The translations under genes and the position numbers were made by a program. The notes below the pieces were generated by a model. That model had not been told where the DNA came from. It saw only the letters and a list, made by a program, of their open reading frames with translations, and did not search any database. From Verticillium longisporum (lineage: Eukaryota > Ascomycota > Sordariomycetes > Glomerellales > Plectosphaerellaceae), in contig JAETXT010000014.1 in the NCBI GenBank assembly GCA_019188255.1, forward strand, positions 496,001 through 560,000: a stretch of 64,000 nucleotides of DNA, written 5' to 3'. This document shows, piece by piece, positions 53,224 to 64,000 of this stretch (the stretch's first letter is position 1; every line of letters begins with the position of its first letter).

Positions 53224-55739
53224 CTAGTCCGAGTCGCCGGATTCCGCGAACATGTCCACGGCCCTCATTCGCTTCCTCCCTGGCCAAGAACCTGTGGGTA
53301 TCACCTGCGCATTCCCGCCTGCCTGGAACGACGCCTCGAGTGCTGCAGTGTCTCGTCTTTCGCCATCAATGTCGTCCTCCATTGGCTCGCCTTCCACATC
53401 GTCCTCCATTGGCTCGCCTTCCACATCGTCCTCCATTGGTTCGCCCTCGACGTCCTCTTCGTCCATCGGTTCGCCAGCCACATCTTCGTCATCCATCGGT
53501 TCACCAGCCACATCGAAGTCCTCCATTGGCTCACCAGCCACATCATCCTCTTCCATCGGCTCGCCCTCGACATCACCGTCATCTGCCTTTACGACTGCCT
53601 CAGGCAGCGTGTCGACGCTGGCCAGTGTAGACGCCTCGACAACCTTCCACTTGCCCTTCTTCAGACCCTCGTCCGCAGAAGCCTGGGCCTTGAGCAACGG
53701 CGGGTTTTCAAACGTGTTCGTAAAGAACGCCTGGCTCTCAGCAGGGAAGACACACCAGCCCTCCCAAAGGCTGAGAATCATGCCCACACTGCGTTTCCAC
53801 TTGTCTGCCTTGAGTCGACCCCAGCGGAGCTTGTCGGCCATGAGGCCCAGCGTTTCGAACACCTTGGCATCCTTGAGCGCGCCCTCAAAGTGCTGTCGGA
53901 ATCGCCACGCGTGTCGTATTCCGCTCGTCGAGGACGACGAGAGAATGTCGCTCACCACGTAGAGACCCACAAGACTGGCTCCGCTCGTGTCCTGACTCTC
54001 CTTCTCCTTGTCCGCCTTGCCATCTTGCTCCGTGTCGGATTGGTCCGAGCCGTCGCGCTGTTTGCTCTTGTCTCTTCCATCTCTTGACAGAGCCGGGTTG
54101 GCGGCGGTGAGAGCCAACGGTTTGTTGACGTTTGCGGCAATCATGGCGACAGCCTCATCGGCGCCACGGCTGGCATGTGTCAGAGCAAAAGCCGTGATGC
54201 GCGCAATGTCCCCCTTTCGTATTCTTGATAGCGTCCTTGGTAGTCGTGACAGGAGATGAGTGAGCTTAGCTTTGTCGAGGGGATTCAGAAATGTGTTTTC
54301 AACCTCGGCGCCTGCGTTTGCCTCGCGGTTGGCCTCGCCGTCCATGTCCTCATCGTCAGACGAGTTGTACTCTGCATCCGAGATGAACTCGTCAATGCGC
54401 GTCGTGTACTCAAACGGCAACTTCTTCTCCGGCGCCTTCCACGCATGGCTGCCGTCAAAGAGAGGCAGATAGCGCCCTTTGCTGCCGCTCGACGAAGAGC
54501 CCGTCACGATTTCCCAGAGCCGCCAACGGTACCACACGCCACCCACGCTCCTGGCGTCCCACAGCCAGGCCCATTTCTCCTCACGCTGGACCTCGGCTCG
54601 CGTCATCAGCAGCGCCTCAAACTCCGGCCCGTGTTCCAGGACTGATTCGAGCGTCTTGTTGATGAGCTGGAGCGTCTTGACATCGTGCGGCGGCGTTACG
54701 GGGACGTGGAGGATGCTGTTCCTGTTGACTGCTGCGCCGGCCATTTGGTTGTAGGATGTTGGCGGAGCAAAACCGCGGTGTGTCTGTTGGGCGGGGCCGT
54801 TGCCGGGGCCTGTTTGCTGCGCGACCGGTTTCGCGCCAAACGGCTGGGAGCCTGTCGATGAGGCGGCTAGGGTCGGCGCCGCGACGGAAGAGACTGCCGA
54901 GGACAGGTGGCGATGGAGGGACAGGTAGAAGCCGTAGCCCAAGTACCGGTTCTGCAGCAAGCTGACGGCGGCGTCGATTTCCGTAGCCGGCGTCTCCTGC
55001 GACAGTGTGACGACGGCAACGGTGCATTTCCTCTCGGTTGACGAACCAGACGTCGGCACTATTTTGACGTCCTCGACCGTCAGCGACGGCGGCATCAGCG
55101 ACTTGATGAACGCCGGCGATGTACCCGGCGGAATCTGCGACAGCCGCAGCGTCGGCCGCGCCACAGCCATCTCCTCGGCCCTCGCGCCGCCCTTGTGATG
55201 GCCTCCCTCGTCGTCCTCGTCGTCGCTGTGATGAAACACCTTGGACACCGACAGCGGCTCGCCGCCCGCCTCGAACCCCAGCCCGCCGGCCCTCTCCTGC
55301 CTGCTGGACGCGGCGAACCCCCCCTTCTTTCCCCCGCCGTACGAACTCCGCGCGAACCCCAGACCCCCGGTCCGCTCTTCGGCGGCACAGGCCCCAGCCC
55401 CCCCGGCCCGCTCTTCAGCGCCGACGCGCCGAAATGCCGCCTCGACGCCGCCGGCGGGCCGCCGAAACCACCACTGCCGCCCGTCGGCCCGCGGCCGGGA
55501 CCACCCTGCTGTGAGGAGGCACCGTAGCGCCCTCCGCCGCCGCCGTGACCATCACGGCCATTGTCGTCGTCGTCGTCAAAGCTCGCTTCGAACTCCCTGA
55601 GCACGGCTGCCGTCTCGGCGGCTTCCCGCGCCCGTTTGGCTTCGGCTTCGGCGCGCTGCTTCTCAAAGGCGGATTGCTTTGTCGGTTTCTGCAGCTTGGC
55701 TTCGACGTCGGGGAACTCGGCGATCTTTTTGGAGGACAT
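53224..55739 (-). CDS. U2 snRNP-associated SURP motif protein (U2SURP/SR140-like), frameshifted
   Basis: Nuclear splicing factor of the U2 snRNP; about 838 residues once one break is bridged. The N-terminus is charged (KKIAEFPDVEAKLQKPTKQS) and Gly-rich. It is followed by an RRM (TLRLSQIPPGTSPAFIKSLM, then NRYLGYGFYLSLHR), a SURP module (LINKTLESVLEHGPEFEALL, ending VWYRWRLWEI) and a CID-like domain (FLNPLDKAKLTHLLSRLPRT, then LVGLYVVSDILSSSS and WKRSVGMILSLWEGWCVFP). The C-terminus has about eight tandem acidic repeats like DVxGEPMxxE. The frame breaks at the C5 run 55364-55368; with one more base the text is KSGPGGLGFARSSYGGGKK. The start at 55739 is the first ATG. No intron is needed. Confidence 0.88.
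53360..53580 (-). repeat. In-frame tandem repeat in U2SURP, unit 27-30 bp
   Basis: About eight copies encode DVEGEPMED/DVAGEPMDE variants. Several neighbouring copies of the 27-bp form are almost identical at the DNA level, suggesting recent slippage and possible length polymorphism. Confidence 0.85.
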
Positions 55740-56823
55740 GGCTTCTTTTGGGGGGGGTTCTTAGGTGCTGGGGCGCATGGCGCCGAGGGAGCTTCGCGGG
55801 GGAGGTGTCGCTCGCGATTGGGGGTTGACAGTTTGTGATCGAGGGTTACTTCGTTTACAGTCGAAGGTGCTTGTGGTCGTGCGAGCTACCTAGGTAAGGT
55901 ATGGAGAGATATCGTCGGATGGGCGTGTTCCGTAGTCGGCTGGAAGGCAGGCGTGTCGGCTTGTTGCGGGTGGGTTTGGAAGGCAGTGACGAAGGCGAGT
56001 GGATGTGACATGAGGCAGGTGCTGGTTCTGCTACATGCATATGTGCATAGGCGATTCCGCACCCTGTGTGCTACGCCCCACCACGTCAACTCGACAAAGT
56101 ATTTCAGAACACAGTAAAGACGCCAGCACGGGTGAACCTGCTTGAGGTGATGCAGATTTCGCCGGACACCATTAAGCACTTCAAAAAGTACTCTATTCGT
56201 CAGGCTGAGAAGAAGAAACCGACAACCCCGACGGGCACATCGGACGGTTGTCATTCATTCAGGCCTCAGCCCTTCTGGCAGGTCCAGCGCAGTCAGTCGG
56301 TCCAGATCCGAAGACACCTATACCACCACGCGGGAAAGGGGCTATGGCAGAAGGGTCTCGTCGAGTGTCGAGTGGCCGAGCCTCTCTACAGGGCACATGA
56401 TGAAGCAGGCCCCTAGGTGCGAGGAGACGCTTGACAGCCTCTATATTCTGGCCGGGCATGGCCCAAGATGTAATCTCATATATCTTGGGGTGCTAGCAGT
56501 GTGCTAGCCATGGCCTTAATGAGCCAAAAGCACCCCCTATCAAGTCCAAGGTTGTGGAGCCATCTCAACTCATGGGAATTAACCACTTGGGACCCTTTAC
56601 GATAACGTAAAAGGGATAGCAGGACTACTTTAGCAGGACTACTTCAGCAGGTACGTATAGTCATAAGTAGTACTGGGAGCTACAGCATCCGAAGCCCTGA
56701 ATCTAGCCCTGGTGTAGATGGCGAGATTGGGACGACACCTCTTGCCTTCTACCCAGATCCTGGAACAGCCTTTGTGGCAGCGGAGTTCACCAACGGCTTG
56801 AAGTCACGGCTCCTGTAACAAGT
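55740..56823. other. Intergenic region
   Basis: About 1.1 kb. It includes the U2SURP promoter with TACCTAGGTA at 55887-55896 followed by AGGTA, as at 15301-15315. No gene is supported. Confidence 0.5.
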
Positions 56824-57642
56824 CTACGCCATTTGACCATCAATCTCAACCGCGTGCGTTGCCTCCTCCAGCCAGGACGCCTCCGCGAGCGCCATCAGCG
56901 AAGCCGCGTCTTCAGTCTGCTCCATGGCCTCCCGCCCCGACAATGGCGAATACGCCCACGGCACGATAAATTGCGAAGGACACACCTCTGACCGGTAATA
57001 GTCGTCCTCGTCGGCCTCGAGCTGCCGCGCCGGCTCAAAGTCGGCGACGTGGAGCGAGTACCAGTCCCCGTACCAGCGACTCGTCGTTTCGCCTATCCAC
57101 TCGCCCGTCGGCGCGCAGATGACCCTGACGTTGGACCTCGGACAGTGGGGCCCGAAGTACGTGTCGCGGATGAAGCCCGCCCACAGAGCGAGGTCAAAGT
57201 TGATGACGAGGTCGAAGCGCCGCAGCTGCGGAAAGGCGCCGAAGCCCTGCAGCGAGAAGAGCAGGCAGTTGTCGCTGATCCAGCTGAAGTCGTCGCCCAT
57301 GGCCTCGGCCTCGATGGACTTGATCGAGGCGCGCTCGGGAAAGACGCGGCACAGGTCGTCTCTGCAGATGTGCGCGCAGTCTACGTGGATCGTGTCGAGG
57401 TCAAAGTTGGCCCAGGCGTAGCGAGGCGGGCCGTCGCTGCTGAGGAACGCTTTCTCGTACGGCCCCGAGGTTCTCGCCTCGCGACATGCTTGCGTTAGGG
57501 GGGGTGGCGGGGTCGGGGATGTGAACTCTGTCGCGTCGGCACCGGCTTTCTCGATGACGAGGAGCCGTGGTTGCGCTGCTAGATGCCAGATCTGAAGACG
57601 TAGTTCAGCGGGCAGCCGAGGAAAGGGGTGAAATGCAGCCAT
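56824..57642 (-). CDS. 2EXR domain protein
   Basis: Intronless, 272 residues. It begins FHPFPRLPAELRLQIWHLAA, the hallmark of the fungal 2EXR family (PF20150, an F-box-like N-terminal segment), followed by LTQACREAR as the second conserved piece. Members are numerous in Sordariomycetes and have no established function. The rest contains FDLDTIHVD and an acidic end. Start at the first ATG, 57642. Confidence 0.85.
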   Translation of the reverse strand: MAAFHPFPRLPAELRLQIWHLAAQPRLLVIEKAGADATEFTSPTPPPPLTQACREARTSGPYEKAFLSSDGPPRYAWANFDLDTIHVDCAHICRDDLCRVFPERASIKSIEAEAMGDDFSWISDNCLLFSLQGFGAFPQLRRFDLVINFDLALWAGFIRDTYFGPHCPRSNVRVICAPTGEWIGETTSRWYGDWYSLHVADFEPARQLEADEDDYYRSEVCPSQFIVPWAYSPLSGREAMEQTEDAASLMALAEASWLEEATHAVEIDGQMA

Positions 57643-58245
57643 TTAGCAGAAGAAAACCAAGCGGGAGAAATCACGATCGGGTCAAAAGCGGGAGAGTGTT
57701 GACAGAGAGAAGTGGCATGTTCAACACAGAATGTCCAAGTGGCATGCTCCCTAAGGATGTTCGATTAGGATGTTGAACCTTGCTGACGCTGCTGACGGAT
57801 GATACTGCATGTGGCTACTGCTTACCAGCAGGTGCTGTGCCGCGCCCTTCTGGGTCGAGCCATCATTCCACCTGGTCTCGAAAGGAAGCACGGCGTCTCA
57901 TGACTGGAAATTCTGGGCATCACGATGTGCTGATGTGGTGGTGACGTGTGGTGAGGCCCGGCACCGAAGCCGTCTGACTCGGCATCTCGTCCGAATGCGC
58001 ACCGGCCCGGCAGAAGACCCGAGTCATGTGGCCACCGCCTTCTCTCAAGCGCGCACCCAACCGCATCCCCAACGCAAAGGCCCACCCCCCACCTGCACAC
58101 ACACCACCGACGTCCGACAACGGCATTGACGATGGCGAACTCTACTGGGTTTCTTCTTCCGTCTGTGGCTCTGCCGCTCGAAGGCATCGTCAGATCCCTC
58201 GCTGGGCATACCTCTCCCTGATCTCCCCCTGTTGCCGACGTCACA
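57643..58245. other. Divergent intergenic region
   Basis: About 0.6 kb with presumed promoters of the 2EXR gene (minus) and the FAD oxidase (plus). Confidence 0.5.
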
Positions 58246-59669
58246 ATGTCGACCTCGTCGCCCCCCTCGTCGATCCTCATCATCGGCTCAGGCGTCTTTG
58301 GCCTCTCCACAGCCCTCGCCCTGGCCCTTCGTCCAGCCTACGCCAAGACTGAGATCACCGTTCTCGACCGCTCCCCGAACAAGGCGTCTTCCCCTCGCAC
58401 GACGCCTCGAGCATCGACTCTTCGCGCATCATCCGCCCCGACTACGCAGACCCCGCCTACTCGGCTCTCGCCGCCACCGCCCATCACCACTGGCGCCACA
58501 GCCCCCTCGGCGAAGATGGCCGCTACACAGAGTCGGGCATGGCTCTCATTGCCGACGCGCCACCAACTCACGTCAAGACGCGCACGCAGATGGACTATGT
58601 CCGCGACAGCTACGCCAACGTCAAGCGCCTCGCCCAGAGGAAGGAGTGCGGCATCGACGCCGCCAGGCTCACCGAGCTGCCGAGCAGGCGCGCCATTGCC
58701 GAGCTCGTGGGCCTCAACCCCGCCGACGCCGACACGACGCCCGGTGACTGGGGCTACCTCAACGGCAACTCGGGCTGGGCCGACGCCGGCCGCAGCATGC
58801 AGTGGCTGCTCGCGCGCGTGCAGGCGACGGGCCGCGTGCGCTTCGTCCACGGCACGGCCACGGCGCTCCTGCGCACCGGCGACCGCGTCACGGGGGCGCG
58901 CCTCACCGACACCAGCACGCTGCTCGCGGCCCTCGTCATCGTCGCGACGGGCGCCTGGACCGGCGCCCTCGTCGACCTCGCCGGCCAGGCCGTCGCCACG
59001 GGCCAGGTCCTCGCCTACCTCGACGTCGCGCCCGCCGAGGCCGCCGCGCTGCGCCACCTCCCCATCGTGCTGAACCTGTCGACGGGCCTCTTCGTCATCC
59101 CACCCGCCCGCGGCCAGCTCAAGGTCGCGCGCCACGGCTACGGCTACGTCAACCCGCGCCCGACCCCCGCCGCCGCCCTGCCGACGCGGCCCGGCGCCCG
59201 CCTCGCCGCGACGACGTCGCTCCCCTACACGGCCGTCGACGACCCGGCCCTGCGCATCCCCGCCGAGGCCGAGGCCGACCTGCGCCGCGTGCTGCGCGCC
59301 ACCGTCCCCCTGACGCAGCTGCACGACCGCCCCTTTGCCGCCTCGCGCATCTGCTGGTACACCGACACGCCGACGGGCGATTTCCTCGTCGACTACCATC
59401 CCGGCTGGCAGGGCCTGTTCCTCGCGACGGCGGGCAGCGGCCACGGCTTCAAGTTTCTGCCCATCATCGGCGACCAGATTGTCGATTGCGTCGAGGGCCG
59501 CCGGCCTGAGGCGTTTGATGACAAGTGGCGGTGGCGCGGCGTCGACAGGAGGGAGGATGACGTGGAGCAGGTGGACGAGCACATTGTCACGGAGGATGGG
59601 AGTCGGGGCGGGAGGTTGGGGCTCGTGCTGGCCGAGGAGCTGGCCAAGAGCCATCGGGCGAAGATGTAG
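58246..59669 (+). CDS. FAD-dependent amine oxidase (sarcosine/fructosyl amino acid oxidase type), frameshifted
   Basis: DAO-superfamily flavoenzyme, about 474 residues after bridging one break. The Rossmann motif ILIIGSGVFGLSTALAL is at residues 10-26. HDASSIDSSRIIRPDYADPAY follows, as in N-methyl and glycated amino acid oxidases. ICWYTDTPTGDF and GSGHGFKFLPIIGD are near the end, where the Cys corresponds to the residue that covalently binds FAD in the monomeric sarcosine oxidase family. The C-terminal tripeptide AKM fits a peroxisomal PTS1 signal, as expected for an H2O2-producing oxidase. The C4 run at 58373-58376 needs one more base to continue from DRSP into EQGVFPSHDAS. The gene is very GC-rich. 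The substrate is not predicted; sarcosine, pipecolate or fructosyl amino acids are possible. Confidence 0.87.
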
Positions 59670-60203
59670 TTGCACGGATGGGCAGTTCGATTTATTGCAC
59701 GAGATCTGCAGTTAAAACTAATGAACGCAGAGGTCACGACAATCATGCAGCGCAAGCATGTGCGAAGTCAACGTGTGTTACAGGCCTCACATCACTTGCC
59801 AGTTATTCCTCAAGTATTTGGTCAACGACCGATACTTCTTTTGCAATTACTATCGTGGTATTGCTACGCGCGTTCTTTTCTTCCTCGAAGCAAGCCGCCT
59901 CGGCTGGACCCTCCTCCAGCCTTTGTTTGTTTCCCCTCCAACGCCAGTGCAATGCGGGAAATGAACCAATTGGTACAGGCCATGGTTGTGGTGCGGCACG
60001 CTCCGACCCCAGACTAGAGTGGCCAAGCGTCCGACAGCCAAATCATAACTTGGAAATGGGGGGCAAAAATGTTCTCGTGGTATCGTGAAGGAGAATTGGG
60101 GTGTAATGGTACAAATCGCAAAAAAAAAAAAAAGGGGGCCTGCACACAATCAGGCAGTCAAGCCGACGCGCACATGATCTTTTGTAGTGGTGCAGGCACA
60201 GGT
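59670..60203. other. Convergent intergenic region
   Basis: About 0.5 kb between convergent 3' ends, with an A14 run at 60120-60133. No gene seen. Confidence 0.5.
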
Positions 60204-61131
60204 TTAGACCTTGCGGAAATCTGACACAGCGAGTTAGCAACTGAGCAAGGTCCGAATACACAGCATGAAGAAACGTACCCTGCAGCACGGGGTAGATCAT
60301 CTCAAAGGCCTGGTAAATTTCCTCGCGGACCTTGGCGCCCGTGAGAACAATCTTGCCGCTGACGAAGATGAGGAGCACAATCTTCGGCTTAATCATGCGG
60401 TAGATGAGACCAGGGAACAACTCAGGCTCGTAGGAGCTGAAGTTGTGATGGCGGGACGCCAGACCTTCGAGACGAATGGGGAACTTGATGTCGCACGAGC
60501 CGACAATGTTCTGAATCTTAAAGTCGGTAAACTTTGCGTTGAAGCCGAGCTTCTGGATGATTCGAGCGTACTTGCGCGAGGCAAGCTTCGAGTCATCCTC
60601 GGACTTGGCACCAGTGACGACCATCTTGCCAGAGGCGAAGATCAGCGCCGTCGTCTTGGGCTCGCGGATACGCATGATAACAGCGGCGAAACGCTTGGAG
60701 AGGACAAATGTCAGCATCCTTGTGATTAGAAAGTCACTGATGGATCAAGTAGTACCTTGGGGTTGTACTCGGCATTCCTCGCGTGCAGGGCAATCGTCTT
60801 GAGGTCCAGGCGGCAATCGAGATTGACCGTGGCAACGATGTTCCTTGACGGGAGGTAAGCATCACGTTCAGACAAGATCCTCTTCATCAAGTTGATACTC
60901 ACTGAAGCGTGGGCGTGAGGCCACTACCGCCCACCAAGGCACCAGGCGTCGCAGCGGGGTCGCGGGAGTCACCCCATTGCCGTTTGCGACCTGCTGGTTG
61001 TTGACCTGACCGTTGGGAGCCAGAGGAGCAAACTCCTGGGCGCCGCCGGGGAAGGACAGAGAGCCGGGCGCAGTGAAGGCCTTGGCCTGCTCAACCGTGG
61101 TGGGATGAGTGGTAATGTTGGAGGTCTCCAT
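60204..61131 (-). CDS. TBP: TATA-box-binding protein (TBP), with one apparent frameshift
   Basis: Essential general transcription factor of TFIID and of Pol I and III initiation. Exons 60903..61131, 60756..60843, 60279..60693 and 60204..60220 encode 249 residues once one break is bridged. The variable N-terminus is Thr/Pro/Asn-rich. The saddle domain starts [29 protein letters not shown] joins [12 protein letters not shown] at a splice site, and it ends MIYPVLQDFRKV with DFRKV in a 17-nt last exon. The G4 run at 60956-60959 breaks the frame; one more base restores [20 protein letters not shown]. Since TBP cannot be lost, this break is almost certainly a sequence error. The start at 61131 (METSNITT) is preferred; an in-frame ATG at 61194 is possible. 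Confidence 0.93.
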
Positions 61132-64000
61132 GATGGCGACTGTTTCCTTGATGCTCAAAGACGTGAATGCTTTGTGGCTGAGAGCTGTCTGCATAACTGA
61201 TTAGCACAATGCATCTTAAACGGCATGCGCGGCAGGTACCGGCGATGGCTGTAGTTTAATTGTGCTGGCAGTCTGTTGTGTGGAAGTAACGGAGGTAGAA
61301 GTGCCTGTCGCGGGGGCGGACTTCACGACCTGATATATAGGTTGCGAAATTCACCAAACAACGGGAAGGAGCTCGAGACGGCAGGAACGCGTTCTCTTCC
61401 AAACAACAGGTGTGTCGTTGACCAAGGTGCCAGGCATCGAGGCTGCTCAGCGGCGTGAGGGAAAAGAAATAAGGCACCTACCAAAAGTGGGAGATGAACA
61501 AGTGAATGTCTCCCCTACAGTGAAGGCTCAAAAAAATCCGAATGCCAAGTCGCGAATGCGCTCAGCAAGGTAGATGATGGAGGTAAAAAGGAATCGGCGT
61601 TATGTCGATTCTCAAGTGTCGGCGCAAGGCGTTCGGTTCCCAGATACCACCTTGACGTTTGCGGACCACGTCACTTCTAATGCACGAAAATCTTCTATTC
61701 GAGAGAACAGGGCGCAAAGCACGGGATGTGTCTACAGAGCGCGGCGACCTTGCGCCACGAGATGGGGGTGCGGGCTCTGGTTCGTGAGCTAGCCGTTTTC
61801 GACGTCGAGGGAGCTATCGCGCGCGCGAATGAAGGAGAGGCCTTGGTAGTCAAAGAAACGTTTCTCAGTTTACTTTGTCGACAAGTTGCTCGACGTCGGG
61901 TCGATTCGGGCGGCTTCAGTTAAGAAGCGCAAGAGATCTCCGACGGAGATTTGTTTTGTTGTTCGACGTCTAGTCGTGGGGGGGAGGAGGGGTACGAGTA
62001 GACGGACGGTGATGATGGGTGAATGTCGTGATGATTATGTGACGCTGGGTCAGTGTCGAGGTCGGATGGATGCTTTTTTTTGTGGAGACGGGAGAGGGAA
62101 AAATAAAAAGGCCGAACGTAGAGGATACAATACGTAAGGCAGGGGTCGTAGAGTCCGGTACGAATTCGGCTTGGAGGCAGGCAGGAGGGGAGGGCGACTA
62201 CTTATAATTTCGAGGCAGTTGCCCCCCAGGCAGCAAGTTGTGGTGTGGCGCCCACTAGCGTTCGCGCTACCGTCGATGCACCCAATCACATGGCGTGGTT
62301 GCGTTTTTTTCCTGCACCAGCCCCTAGGATCCGCGCCGTGGTAGCCCGTATCCCGCCAGAGGTACCGGTACAAGATCGATAAGCCTCTGCTTAGCTTATG
62401 GGCGACGAGCCAATCCCAGCAACGGGTCGGTCGTGGCGCGCATCCATCCATCCCCGTCCGTCGGTCACTCTGAAAAATCTCTTCCTCCACCCTTTCTTCT
62501 TCTCCCCCTTTCCTTGTTCCGGCCCTTGCTGCTTCCTGGGCGGATCGCCTAGCGAGAAGCGAGAGAGCGAGCGAGGAGGAGAGGGTCACGATCATCGACT
62601 CTTCGTCCGCTTCTTCCTTTCTTTCTTCATTCCCTCCTTTGCTTCATCATCGTTCTCATCCTCTTCTTTATCTCGTCTGCATCTCCCCTCCACGTAATCA
62701 TCATCATCATCATCCTCTCTGACCGGCTTTCCAAACGACACCTCCCTCTCTTCCATCGTTTCCCACTGGTCCACTGCATCGCATCGCGTTGCAGCTGCCT
62801 CGCATGTGCCGTGCCCCAGAGACTGGACTGGACCACGACGCGCTGGGGGCGTCTGTCGTGTCAGCACCAGTCACGAACGCCGACCGACTCCAGCTCGCAG
62901 TCCCGCCGGGCGAACGAGTCGACGACCGACCATCGGCGTCATGGCCGCTCCAACAGTCTCCCCCCCAGCCGCTATCCCCTGCGCCAGAAGGGGGCCCAAC
63001 CACCCCCCGGCATCCACTCTGCCCTCCACTTCTGAAACGATGGGCCGGGCCCCCTTTCTTCCTTGTTGATGCCTCTACTTTCTGTTGATCTCCGACTCTT
63101 CTGAGCGATCCTACCCCTCTGCTTCTCATCTCTTTCACACACAACTCGCACCTGCAGACGACAGCCCGCTCCCCCCTGAAGACTCCTCCGGTCTCCTGGA
63201 CTACGCCGAATCTGTCGTCGATGGAACGTCGCGTCGTCTCCTCAGTTCAGCTGGCCAGGCGAGTATCGTGACAGCATGGGGCAATCTTTCCAGGTGCATC
63301 ACCAAGAAAACCCGACCGTATTGGCATCCATCCATTTCCCGTCAACCGACATTTTGGTTGATCACCAGACAAAGCATCTCACCTGGTTTCGGCCACTCGC
63401 GGGTTTACGCTGGGCAGGTGGGCGGCGGCGGCACAAGCCAACGAGCCAACGGCCGAGGCTCCTGGTCCAGTGTGAGTCATTCCACTGAACCATGAACCGC
63501 AAAAACCCTGTGCGCGAGTCTTGACTTGCTCGCCACACCACTACGGCCCGCCACCATGATCAGGAGCTTTTGCAAACACAACGAGAGATGGCTCCCCCTC
63601 TCACCCCTCGCTGGTCGGTCGTTGGTCACACAAGCACGCAGCACGCAACACAACGACCCATGTTTCCATCACAGCCCGACCGCGTCCAGGCCGTTTGGCA
63701 GATGAAAAGAGTCGCGGGCAATCTTACGCAAGTCAGGCTCGGTCAGTCCCTGTCCAGGGTTGCGCGACAAGGGGCTGACGCCAGGTGGCCCGAGCTTGTC
63801 TTGTACCGGCATGTCCGCCGCAAGTCGCGGTACTTTCGGACTTTTTGCCCTTTCACCCTCTCCGGCCCCCTTCCCTCTCTCGGCTGCGGTTCTGACCCGA
63901 GCTCTACCCCTGCACGACGCATGCGAAAAGCCTGAGGCCATCCCTGATACGACACTTGATGACCGCTTGAACGACCCATGCGGCTATAACTCTTTTTGTT
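61132..64000. other. Upstream region of TBP and probable leader of a gene beyond the window
   Basis: About 2.9 kb with no gene I can support. From about 62450 to 62720 the plus strand is strongly pyrimidine-rich (TTCCTTTCTTTCTTC-like), as in promoters and 5' leaders of fungal genes, so a plus-strand gene may start after 64000. Scattered open frames lack any domain. Confidence 0.45.

Noticed and set aside
58338..59675. 445-residue open frame antisense to the FAD oxidase
   Set aside because: It is a shadow of GC-rich coding sequence with low-complexity Arg/Gly/Ala content and no domain.

Overview
The window is nuclear DNA of a filamentous ascomycete, most likely a Sordariomycete and plausibly Hypocreales. 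Genes carry short GT-AG introns of about 50-125 nt with CTAAC/CTGAC-like branch sites. Families restricted to fungi are present: Zn2Cys6 and copper-fist regulators, a 2EXR protein, a fungal 3-carboxymuconate cyclase and a fungus-only multi-pass membrane protein. One transposon shows the C-to-T/G-to-A damage typical of repeat-induced point mutation (RIP). There is no rRNA, tRNA or CRISPR that I can support.

Layout. 0-7 kb is accessory: the 3' end of a Dal5-type permease, a Zn2Cys6 regulator, and two tandem paralogous genes for very small secreted proteins with the same exon structure. 7.7-13.2 kb holds 3-phosphoglycerate dehydrogenase and a Mam3/CNNM membrane protein. 13.4-17 kb holds two aromatic-catabolism genes in the same orientation: carboxymuconate cyclase and an intradiol ring-cleavage dioxygenase. 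18-24 kb has an ArsB/NhaD-type transporter that seems to lack an internal block, an uncharacterised membrane protein and a histidine phosphatase. 27-35 kb has a secreted endonuclease/exonuclease/phosphatase-fold enzyme, a DUF2461 protein and a C2H2 regulator, followed by about 4.2 kb of gene-free purine-rich DNA. 39-45.4 kb has the methyltransferase EFM7, a MITE-like element, an RS-rich protein and a copper-fist regulator. 47.3-52.6 kb is an AT-rich island: a RIP-mutated Mutator-like element with 161-bp terminal inverted repeats and a probable target duplication, with a younger, unmutated pogo/Fot1-type element nested inside it. 53-61.2 kb has U2SURP/SR140, a 2EXR protein, an FAD amine oxidase and TATA-binding protein. 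The last 2.9 kb is gene-free and probably upstream sequence of a gene outside the window.

An important caveat: at least eight genes, including the essential TBP gene, have one apparent single-base indel, mostly in C/G or T runs. I read most of these as homopolymer errors in the assembly, not true pseudogenes. Coordinates below span them and each break is stated. The least explained item is the tandem small-secreted-protein pair at 4.7-6.4 kb. The best resolved structure is the nested transposon.
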